A stretch of 64,000 bases of DNA from assembly GCA_032716605.1 (NCBI GenBank), contig CM064551.1, positions 48,423,427 to 48,487,426 of the forward strand, written 5' to 3'. This document shows positions 1 to 8,760 of this stretch, piece by piece. The stretch comes from Paralithodes platypus. Its lineage: Eukaryota; Arthropoda; Malacostraca; Decapoda; Lithodidae. Position 1 is the stretch's first letter, and every line of letters begins with the position of its first letter. The notes below the pieces were generated by a model. That model was not told the origin of the DNA and ran no database searches. It saw only the letters and a list, made by a program, of their open reading frames with translations. The translations under genes and the position numbers were made by a program.

Positions 1-1655
1 TGAACTTTTTTGAGAAGAAACTGACTGGGTGCTCCAGCCCATCTTCGTCTGATTGCATCAGAACGGCCCCAGCCCCCACACCACTGGCATCAGTTGCCAG
101 CTGGAATGGTCGGCTAAAGTCCGGGGCCCTGAGGATTGGGTGAGTACACAACAGGTGTTTTACTAGCAAAAAAGCCCTCTCACACTCAGGCGCCCACTTA
201 AACTTTCTATCTTTGGCCAATAGGTCCGTCAGAGGAGCCAGCACAGTAGAATAGCCCTTTATAAAGCGGCGGTAGTAACCAATCATGCCCAAAAACCTCA
301 TGATCTGCTTCTTGGTGGACGGCCTGGGGAAGTGGTTAATAGCCAATATCTTGTTCTGTGGGGGGCACACCTGGCCCAAACCCACCATGAACCCCAGATA
401 CTGCACGGTAGCCCGCACAAAATCACACTTTCCCAGGTTGACCACCAAGTTGGCCTCGCTTAATTTCTTAAATAGGGATTCTACATGTTCACAGTGGCTC
501 TTGAAATAGTCATCGTAGATAATGACGTCGTCCAGGTACACGGTACAGTTCGGAATGTCAGCCACTAACTCGTTCATCAAGCTTTGGAAGGTCGCTGGTG
601 CGTTCTTTAGACCGTACGGCATGACATTACAACGATATGTAGCACCATCCACCACAAAACCACACACCTCTTTCGCCCGTTCAGACAAAGGCACCTGCCA
701 GTAACCTTTTACCAGGTCCACCTTGGTCAAGAACTTGGCCCTGCCAATCTTGTCTACACAGTCATCGATCCGGGGAAGAGGATATGGGTTGGTGGGAGTC
801 AAGCCGTTTAGCCTGCGGTAATCAACACAGAAGCGCACCTTGCCATCCGGCTTAGGTTGCAGCGTTACGGGAGATGTCCACTTTACCGCCCCCTTCTCGA
901 TCAGTCCCTGTTGCAACATATACTCCAACTCCGCCCGGAGGGCCGGAAGTTTAACAGGGGGCACCCTATAGTGCACTGATTTGAAGGGTGGGTGGTCTCC
1001 GACGTCAACGTCGTGCACCTCATGAGTAGTGAGGCCTGGGTGTTCCGCAAATACAGTAGGGTATAAATAGAATAGGCGCTCGACAGCCACACGCTGTTGC
1101 TCAGGTAGGTGTTGCAAAGCCTCATGAGCCGCCTGTCTCGTGTTTCCCGCCCACTGATCTGCAGAAACATGATAATCCCAGTTGTCATCCACCTGCGCAT
1201 GGCTGTCCCATTCTCCTTCTCCACCTTGACTGCTGAAAGTCATCACGGGGACAGTGAGAGGCTCAGGTGGGCGCCTCACATACTCCTTCATCAGGTTGAC
1301 ATGACATAACTGATTCCTCTTACGCCTGTCTGGATTGGCCACCAGGTAATCTAAGTCCGAGAGCTTCTCTGCTACCCTATAAGGACCAGCGTACTTTGCG
1401 GATAAGGGGTGACCTATAAGAGGGAGTAGTATCAACACCTCCTGACCCACGTGAAACTCCCTGAGTTTCACCTTGTGGTCGTACCTGTCCTTCATGAGGG
1501 CCTGAGAGCCTACCAGATTGCGGCCAGCCAACTCCAGACTACGCAACATTCGTTCTCTACTCTCAAGGACATACTTAAGCATAGAACATGGTTTAGCGGT
1601 GCCTTCCCATATCTCCTTTACCATGTGGAGAGGCCCTCTGACGCGGTGTCCCTTC
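1..1655 (-). CDS. Ty3/Gypsy pol fragment: integrase C-terminus, then RT, then start of RNase H
   Basis: One frame stays open from about 1655 to the window edge. Read on the minus strand it gives the end of an integrase (about 1655-1290, with a GPY/F-type segment GPYRVAEKLSDLDYLV), a linker, then a Ty3/Gypsy reverse transcriptase (about 960-240) with LTKVDLVKGYWQ, MPYGLKNAPATFQ and the catalytic YLDD (codons at 527-538), then the first RNase H motif (TDASGVGAGAVL, about 100-60). RNase H is cut by the window. Phase was checked at 1622, 1289 and 527 and agrees. Standard Ty3/Gypsy order is RT-RNase H-integrase; integrase first is the Gmr1-like arrangement. The integrase core and gag are missing because the fragment abuts a DIRS element near 1656. 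No start codon can be assigned. Confidence 0.85.
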
Positions 1656-1689
1656 TGCAGGCCTACGCTCTGGTCAGACTTCAGCCGCC

Positions 1690-2390
1690 CTGACGTCCTT
1701 CCGGCTGTTCAGTCCCTGGCTGTGTTGACGGGTCTGTCCTCCTATGGGACAGGTTTGTGCGACGCCGGTACGCCTGGCTTAGCCATCATGCTCGGTCACC
1801 CTCTCCCATTGGAGGCCTGGTTTGCTGAGGCCTTCGACTTCACACACCGATCCGTCGACGGCTCTCCTTCAGTCCCTCCCCCGGAGTCATCACTGATTTT
1901 GCCTCCTCTTGTGTCTGTCGGCGGGTTGGACGGCGCGTTCTGGTCCTGGATGAGCGCGCCCGTTCTTGAACTTTGTTCTATTGCTACCCCGTTCTTCTCT
2001 CACCCGGATCAGCCCTCTGTCGCCAAGGTTTTTCCCTTGCGACAGAGGGTGACGGACTTATTGTCTTGTCTTTAGGTTCCCTCCAGACGTCTGTTCACCA
2101 CCTGCGGCTTTTCGAGGCGTCTGCGCCAGGCGATCTTCGCGAGGGTTTGGACCGCGTTCAGCGGGTCCACCTTCGGCTCGCGGTGTCTTTGGTTCCCGAG
2201 CTGAAGGCGATTTTGTGCGCGGCAACTCGGCAACGCCCGACGGTACAGTACTCGTTCTGCCGGCCGGCCCCCTTGGATATTCGTCAGGGTTTGTTGTACT
2301 CTGCGCTATATACGTCGTTTTTTTTTAAGCAGGATGCTTGGGAATGCTACGCTTCTCTGTCGGCGGCCCCTGCTTCCGACACGCGATGAC
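1690..2390 (+). pseudogene. DIRS gag-like region, frameshifted
   Basis: Two overlapping frames (about 1690-2075, then 1973-2389) encode stretches that line up in order with the gag of the complete DIRS at 48921-49985. Examples are the block with RLRQ-like residues near 2040 and the later DLREGLDRVQRVHLRLAVSL block against DARRSVELSRRLIL. A frameshift between them breaks the protein. Identity is low, so assignment rests mostly on position upstream of RT and on spacing. Gag would coat the element RNA in the cytoplasm; this copy cannot make a full-length one. Confidence 0.5.
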
Positions 2391-2800
2391 GCGCTGTGTC
2401 GTTGCGGACCCTGCTTACGTCACGCACCGACGCGCTGTGTCGCGCGCGGGGTCTTCTCAGTCCCGTCCTTCTGCCGGTCCTCCTCGGGGTGCTGCTGCAA
2501 GTGCTGCCGCCTTGCACGGGCGCAGGACTGGGACGTTGCAGGCCAGTGCGTCGGTTCCGCCTCGCACTTCTGTTCTTGCCCCTTTCATCCCCGCCGTGTC
2601 GGGGCTGGCCGGCCTTCCACTTCCGGCCGCCCTTCGACGGGGTCAGCCCCGCGCCGGCCTGGGGTTGGGGTGGCCCGCCCTTTTCGACGAGGTTGGGGGG
2701 GGGGGGGGTAGAGGAGGTCAACGTGGCGCTCATGCCCGCACGGCCCGTACCGGGGGTACCTCCACATCAACACAATGTGTAGTTCTCTGGGTCGGCCTCC

Positions 2801-4640
2801 TTGTTCTCCTTCTCGCCTGGCCGACCGGGTCGCTCCCCTCCTCTCGGGTGCTCCCTCGGGTTGTTTTCGCCCTTGCGCCCCTCGGTAGCCGCGAGGGACG
2901 TTGGGGCCGGCGGGTTGCGTGGAGGGGTCTCACCTGGAGGTGGACGTTCAGACCCCCACTCCGCTCTTGTCACCGACGCCGGCCCATCTCTTCAGAGGTG
3001 GCCCACGTGTTCACTTCCATGCCCGAGCTGGGTAGCGTCGAGGGAGTTGACCGCCGGTCACCCGGTTTTCCTCTCTCGTGTCTTTCTGGTACCGTCGACG
3101 AACTGCGACGCGATGCGACCGGTGGTGGATCTGTCGGCCCTCAACGGGCACATCGTGCACACACGGTTTCGGATGCTGCCGGTACCCCTGGTACGCCTGG
3201 CCCTGTGCCCTCTGTCGTGGGTAGTGTCGCTGGCCCTCCAGGATGCGTCTTGGCTCGTTCCTCTCCATCCTCGCTTCCAGCGATTCTTGGCCGTTCGGAC
3301 TTCCGATCGTGTGTTCCTGTTCGACGGCCTTCCCTTCGGTCTCCACATCGCACCGCAGATCTTCTCCGCACTGGTGGGGCAGGCTCTGGGTCCTCTCCTC
3401 AGGAGCGGGCTCCAGATCCTGTTTTCCTTGGCCGATTGGTTGGTAGTTTCCGACGCCCTAGGACTGTGCATTGGCGACGCCCTCACAGTCGTTCGCAACA
3501 TCGCACGGTTAGGGTTCCCCTTCGATGTTCCCAAGTCACGCTTGACCCCGTCGCGTGTCGTGCCATGGGTCGGTCTCGCATGGGTTTTGTCCGGCGCTAC
3601 GGTGACCCGGGGTCAGCCGGCCGCAGTGCACCTTCGGTGGAAGGTCTTCGCCGTGTTGCACTCGGTCTCCCTCCCGGGGTGGCTCTGGGACTCGTTCGTG
3701 GGTTCGCTGCATTGGGCCGCTCTGCCCCTTCCCTTAGGGAGCATCTGGCTACGCCGCCTCCTCCTCATGGGCACCGCGGTGTTTCCGTTGCCCCTATGGA
3801 TCGGCTCCTGCCGCTCCCGCGTACCGTTCGCAGACGCTTCGGTCGCTGGGTTGCTCGGGGCTCGCTCTCTGCGGCTGTGCCCTGGACCGCCCCCCCGCCG
3901 ACGGTCTGGGTAGCCACAGATACGTCGAGCGAGGTTGGGTGAGGTTCCCGATCGAACCTGGGACGTCCACTTCCCGGCCGATGGGTGGGTCTCCCTCCAC
4001 TTACCCGTCTATGCCCTCGGACTGTTGATTCCTTTGTTCTTCCTGCGGGACCACGCGCTGGCCCTTCGGGGTAAGTCGGTGGCCTTCGGGTTGGACACTC
4101 AGACAAGCTGTCCCATGTTTCCTTATGCGGGGGTCCTCCAGGTCGTTGAGTCTATTGGGGGTCTCGGTGGAGTTGTTCTTCCTCGCGGACCGACACCCCT
4201 TCTCCTTGCATGCCTCCTCCCTGCCCGGGCCTGCCACCCTGTGGGCGGCCGCCCTGTCGAGTGGGCAGGGCGTTCTTGTAGAATGGGCGATGAAACGGAC
4301 TGTGTTCGCCGACCTCGCGGCTTCCTGAGCTGTTCCGGAGGTCGCTTTGTTCGCATCGGGGGTGCCGCGCCAGTTGCCTCTGGACCTCTCCCTCCGGCCT
4401 CGCGCTCCGGGGGAGGTCCGGTCGCTTTCATGGTAGCCTGCTACAGGTGGCGGTCGATATACATCTTTCCGCCACCAGCCGCGTTGTTGATGTGCCCAGT
4501 CCTCGCGATGCTGCGGCTGTACCACGACTGCGTTTGGCTCCTCGCGCCTCTGTGGCCGGCACGGGCTTGGTACGCCCGGTTGCCGCGGTGGTGCCCGAGT
4601 CCGGTCCCTCTACCTGTCTCCGGCTTCCACTTGGGCTAGG
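2801..4640 (+). pseudogene. DIRS reverse transcriptase/RNase H with lost catalytic residues and frameshifts
   Basis: The frame open at 2801-3913 encodes a DIRS RT recognisable by MRPVVDLSALN, PFGLHIAPQIFSALV and VPSRVVPWVG-like blocks aligned with the copy at 46978-48903. The motif A Asp is Ala (SLALQDASW against SLDLTDAYW) and YLDDW reads SLADW (about 3424-3440), so two catalytic Asp are missing. RNase H follows in fragments: HALALRGKSVAF in the 3935 frame, LPGPATLWAAALSS in the 4125 frame (ADALSR expected), then IYIFPPPAALLM back in the 3935 frame up to 4639. At least three frame changes are therefore needed. A second long open frame (2338-3942) overlaps but has no family match. Cannot be an active polymerase. 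Confidence 0.8.
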
Positions 4641-5799
4641 TTGGGGACCTGCGGACCTCGTTGGCCTTCGCATCGTGCTTGTTCATGAGGCACGGTGGCT
4701 CCCGGTCCCCGGCCGGGCCCTGACTGACTTCCTGCAGCGTTCCTGGCCGTCTTCTCCTTGGGGGACTTACGGGTCCCGCTGGAGGTCTTTTACTAGGTGG
4801 CTACAGGCCACTCGCCTGCCAGTTGGCTCTCCTTCCCTCGTCCTACGCTCCTTGTTTCACCTCTTCCGTACACGTCACTTTCCAGTCGACGCTATACGTA
4901 CCCACTTGTCTGCCGTCCGGGGGGTCTTTGGGTCCGTCACTGGGCTGGTCGTTCCGCCACAGGAGCTGGATTCCTTCCTGACGGCTGCCTTCCGGGATCG
5001 ACCGCCTCCGCGCCAGGTCCCTCCGCAGTGGGATCTGGGGCGGGCTGTGGTCCTTCTGGCTTCACCCACGTATACAAGGGCCGCTACGCCGGTTCCGTTG
5101 CTCGGGCGTCCCCTCTTCCTTGTCGCTCTGGCCAATGGGGATCGGGTGTCTGCACTAGCGGCATTGTCACGACCCCGGGACTGCGTGCGATTCTCCCCGT
5201 CCTTGCATGGCGTCTCGTTCGCCTCCTCCCCTCCTTTTGTTACCACGCATGGGAGGGAGGCCCCCGTTTTCCAGCCTTTCTCCGTCCAGGCTTTACGGCG
5301 TGGGCATCCTCGCCATGTGTTGTGCCCGGTGTCAGCCTTGCACTCCTCTGTTGCGTCTGTGGCGCCGCCTTCGGGTACTGCTGTGTGGGTGTCTCCTCGG
5401 ACAGGTGGGAGGCTCTCGCAGGTGCAGATGGGCTGCCACGTTTGTCGGACCGTTCGTGCCCGTCACCCTGTTTGTAGGGGTTCTGCGCACGATGTCAGAT
5501 CCTTTGCTGCCTCCTTCCGGTTCCTGCCACGTCGATCCTTACCTGCCATCGCCTCGGCAGTTTTGTGGTCTTCTATCAATTCCTTCCTCTCCTCCTACCT
5601 CTCCGTGTCCGGTGTTCGACCCCCTCGGCCAGTGATTGCTCTCGGGGGTCGTGTTTCCTGGTGCTCTGGCGAAGATCCCTGGTCTTCCCCCCTTGTCCCT
5701 CGTTCTTTTCCTTTGTTTTATTTGACAAAGGGGGGGGGGGGTGTACGGGTTGCAACACTGGATTGCAAGTTTGGGATTATGTATTGTTCCAGTACATAA
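4447..5799 (+). CDS. DIRS tyrosine recombinase, catalytic residues retained
   Basis: Open for 450 codons; recognisable recombinase homology runs from about 4600 to 5640. The N-terminal SAM-like core-binding part (TYGSRWRSFTRWLQATRLPV, then FHLFRTRHFPVDAIRTHLSAVRG region) precedes the catalytic part with first Arg in NGDRVSALAAL (near 5143), HDVR (5488-5499) and the Tyr in SSYLSV (5596-5598). This R-HxxR-Y set matches the copy at 46027-47110. In DIRS elements the enzyme inserts a circular DNA intermediate without target duplication. The start at 4447 lies within the RT frame; overlap of the two frames is normal for DIRS, but the true start is uncertain. The last ~50 codons run into 3' untranslated sequence. 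It stays open while the RT next to it is dead. Confidence 0.75.
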   Translation: MAVDIHLSATSRVVDVPSPRDAAAVPRLRLAPRASVAGTGLVRPVAAVVPESGPSTCLRLPLGLGWGPADLVGLRIVLVHEARWLPVPGRALTDFLQRSWPSSPWGTYGSRWRSFTRWLQATRLPVGSPSLVLRSLFHLFRTRHFPVDAIRTHLSAVRGVFGSVTGLVVPPQELDSFLTAAFRDRPPPRQVPPQWDLGRAVVLLASPTYTRAATPVPLLGRPLFLVALANGDRVSALAALSRPRDCVRFSPSLHGVSFASSPPFVTTHGREAPVFQPFSVQALRRGHPRHVLCPVSALHSSVASVAPPSGTAVWVSPRTGGRLSQVQMGCHVCRTVRARHPVCRGSAHDVRSFAASFRFLPRRSLPAIASAVLWSSINSFLSSYLSVSGVRPPRPVIALGGRVSWCSGEDPWSSPLVPRSFPLFYLTKGGGGVRVATLDCKFGIMYCSST

Positions 5800-6095
5800 G
5801 TGTTTTTGCCACATTGAAAATTGTGTTTTATTCTTGTGTTCAGTGTTTTTGGTTGGTTTTTGAAGAAAAGGGATTTTGGGTACAGTACCTTTTTGGTTTC
5901 AGACAAGTCTATGTTTTTGCATTACTATGAATGACGGGCATGTGTTAAAACTGTTCTTTTTAGCTACTCCTCAGTTTTTCACTCTTTTATTAAACTCTCT
6001 TGTTTAAATTGTGTCTTTGTCATTCATAATTTTGTTTTATGCATTGGTTTTTTTGGTAGGTTGGGCTTGGATGTCCTCCTCCTATTTGTTATGCA

Positions 6096-6209
6096 GCCTT
6101 GACGTTGGATTTGCCAAGACTACTAACAAATTGGGAGGTTTGACGTACCTCCCAACCTACCAAATAGGAAAACCTACTATTTGGTAGTAGTCTTGGAAAA
6201 TCCAACGTA
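6096..6209 (+). repeat. DIRS internal complementary region
   Basis: 6133-6209 is the near-exact reverse complement of the element's last bases (about 6540-6617). 6096-6132 must then be the reverse complement of the missing 5' end. Together they mirror the joined ends of a circular intermediate, as in DIRS-1. Confidence 0.85.
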
Positions 6210-6212
6210 CAT

Positions 6213-6617
6213 AATACCCTCCCTCACGCCGGACCCCTGCCCATCCGCGTTCTTCTGCTGACGTGAGATGTGATGACAAGAGAGGGTCGCTCATGCGCAT
6301 GTTCGACAGGGATCTGCACATGACGGAACACGGGATGGGCCTTAAGCGGTAACTAAGGTAAACCCCTTTTTCTTCTCTTCTATGCTTTTTTCACCTTCGG
6401 TGGTAGTTTTGGTTAATGTACAACGTCTCCTAGAGCAAGATAAGGAGTAGACTCTAGAAGTTTTCTTTTTAACCGCGGTTGGAATGACGACATAGCAGTC
6501 AAAATAGACAAGTCGTCATTGCAATTAGGTTAATAGCCTTGACGTTGGATTTTCCAAGACTATTACCAAATAGTAGGTTTTCCTATTTGGTAGGTTGGCA
6601 GGTACGTCAAACCTCCC
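6213..6617 (+). repeat. DIRS 3' terminal repeat
   Basis: Sequence between the complementary region and the element end. The final 80 bp (6536-6617) match the complementary region in inverse. The inner boundary cannot be set because the 5' partner is missing. Confidence 0.65.
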
Positions 6618-6620
6618 ATT

Positions 6621-7190
6621 ATCAGTGACAGTGACACTCTCTAAAGCATATTTATCAAAGTGAAAGTGACACAAGACCCAATACTTGATGGCCAAAGTAT
6701 AATAAACACCTGTGATAACGAATAATCAGTGCCTAATATAACAATAACCAACCTCAATTACTAATAAAATGTACCGTATCGAGTGAAAATGAGCATTATC
6801 AGTGACAGTGACACTCTCTAAAGCATATTTATCAAAGTGAAAGTGACACAAGACCCAATACTTGATGGCCAAAGTATAATAAACACCTGTGATAATGAAT
6901 AATCAGTGCCTAATATAACAATAACCTACCTCAATTACTAATAAAATGTACCGTATCGAGTGAAAATGAGCATTATCAGTGACAGTGACACTCTAAAGCA
7001 TATTTATCAAAGTGAAAGTGACACAAGACCCAATACTTGATGGCCAAAGTATAATAAACACCTGTGATAACGAATAATCAGTGCCTAATATAACAATAAC
7101 CTACCTCAATTACTAATAAAATGTACGGTATCGAGTGAAAATGAGCAATATTAGTGACAGTGATACCCTAATAAACATACTTTATATAAT
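6621..7190. repeat. Tandem array, three full units of ~177 bp plus a partial fourth
   Basis: Units start at 6621, 6798 and 6975 (ATCAGTGACAGTGACACTC), with a decayed fourth at 7150. They differ by a few bases and a small indel. Each contains AGTGAAAGTGAC. The same motif in inverse (GTCACTTTCACT) recurs at 8270-8760, so the array is probably part of a piggyBac-like element end rather than an independent satellite. Confidence 0.9.
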
Positions 7191-7606
7191 TGGCCTCAAA
7201 ATAACTATAAAAATATCAAATAAACATCACATTCTCAATATCAAACACTAAAATCGTCTAAGGGAGATAAACACTTTGGCACGACGAGCGGCTAGGTGCG
7301 TGGTAGCTGTGGCCGGGGCGACGCATCCGAACGCGGGAAGAATTTGCCGCCGAAAAGCACTCGTCTTCCCGCGCTCACCATTATGCAACCAGTGGGGCTA
7401 GAGACCTCTACTCAATGGCATTCTACAGAGCAAGGTTTGTGGAACATTTTTCTTTGTTATTCATAACATTACATGCCATATTCATTGAATTACAGATGAG
7501 TTAACATAGCCCAAAGATCGTCAAAACCCCCGGTACCACAGCACAGTCGCGAGCTAGAGTGCCTGGGGCTGGAGGGTTAAGAGCCCTTCCGGGTCTGAAG
7601 GGTTAA
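7191..7606 (+). mobile_element. End of a TTAA (piggyBac-type) element, facing the one at 7908
   Basis: GGGGCTGGAGGGTTAA (to 7580) matches the right terminus of the MITE at 33964-34451. The next 26 bp, ending in TTAA at 7603-7606, match that MITE's left terminus in inverse (GAGCCCTTCCGGGTCT then GAAGGG). The block around 7393-7425 (CTCTACTCAATGGCATTCTA) is shared with 34280-34300 and, inverted, with 8065-8085. The left boundary of the element is not visible. 7607-7907 holds T-rich and C-run sequence with no gene. Confidence 0.55.
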
Positions 7607-8269
7607 ACCAGCCCAGTATCAATTTATATATTTTTTTATTATTATTTTTTTTATTTTTATTTTATTTTTTTGCCCCATGGCCATGCCAAATATCACTCCT
7701 CCACATCCCCTCCTCCCCCCCCCCCCTTCAATTATCACCTATTCTCTCATATTCCCGTTTTTCGTCGATATATTTTCGTGCTATCAATAGTGATTCATAA
7801 GCAAGCTGTGCTTGTATGTGCTACACAGCGAAAGAAAGAGAGAAAGAGAGGGAACTACACGACAGTTTCTCTCCAGACGTAGTGACGGCTGGCAGGCTGG
7901 CTTAGCCTTAACCCTCCTGGCCCGGGCAGGCTCTCCAAAGGACGGAGCTCGTATCCGGGCGATTTGGCCGAATATCAACAAAAGTAAACTAAGGTTAATC
8001 TTGCTTAATATATTACCTACATTAATCAAACATATATAGAAATGAGCGCCTTACCTTGCTGCATAGAATGGCATTGAGTAGAGCTCTCTAGCTCAACTGG
8101 TTCCGGAGTGATGGTGATGGAAGTGGAGGTAACTTTTGCCGCGTATTTACCTCGGCGCGTCCGAACACTCAACCGCGGCCCCGGCTACAACGCCCAGTTG
8201 CACTCGTCGCTCCACCCGCAATTATGCCGGGAAGCGATTTGATAGTGTTTTATTGGTTATTCTGTCATT

Positions 8270-8760
8270 TATTATAGTTATTTTGTTATTTTCACTCAAT
8301 AAAGTTATTTATATGAACTTATTTGTGTCTCTGTCACTTATTACTTCGTTTTATTATTATTATTATGATTATTAGTGTCACTTTCACTGGACTTTGATAA
8401 TTGGTAGTGTCATTTCCCCTTTTATGTATTGTTAGGTAAGCTAATAATATATATAGTGCCACTGTCACTTGTTCATATTGTTATGAAGGCACTTATTATT
8501 ACTTGTGTGTGTCTCTTTCACTTATACTTAGTTTTATTATTATTATACTGTCACTTTGACTGGCCTAGGCTTATTGAGTGTCATTTTCACTTATTTATTG
8601 TTAGAAATATATATTTTAGTGTCACTTTCACTTGTTCATATTGTTATTGAAGGTACTTATTATTACTTATGTGCCCTTTTCACTTATACTGTACTTAGTT
8701 ATATTATTATTCTTAGCCTACATTTGAGTGTCACTTTCACTGTTGTCACTTCCACTTCAA
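8270..8760 (-). repeat. Degenerate internal repeats in the piggyBac 3' region
   Basis: GTGTCACTTTCACT-type motifs recur at irregular 60-130-bp spacing with TTATTATTA tracts between them. Segments such as CACTTGTTCATATTGTTAT occur twice (about 8465 and 8630). This is the inverse of the motif in the 6621-7190 array. Confidence 0.7.

Larger units (their letters stand above)
1656..6617 (+). mobile_element. DIRS-type tyrosine-recombinase retrotransposon, GC-rich copy, 5' truncated
   Basis: The order gag-like, RT/RNase H, tyrosine recombinase, internal complementary region, 3' terminal repeat matches DIRS elements and parallels the complete copy at 44932-53641. The 3' end is set at 6617 because the complementary region at 6096-6209 contains the reverse complement of the last ~80 bp of the element. 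The 5' inverted repeat is absent; the element begins where the Gypsy fragment ends. The coding part is strongly GC-rich, unlike the other DIRS copies here. Several frame changes and altered RT residues make it non-functional as a whole. The 5800-6095 stretch is AT-rich 3' untranslated sequence with a G run. Confidence 0.85.

Noticed and set aside
2338..3942. 534-codon plus-strand frame and several long antisense frames (for example 3058-3534, 4001-4525)
   Set aside because: By-products of GC-rich sequence where stops are rare. The RT motifs are in the 2801-3913 frame.
6621..7190. Tandem array considered as a CRISPR-like or centromeric satellite
   Set aside because: Units are head-to-tail without unique spacers, only about three copies, and the motif recurs inverted in a transposon end.
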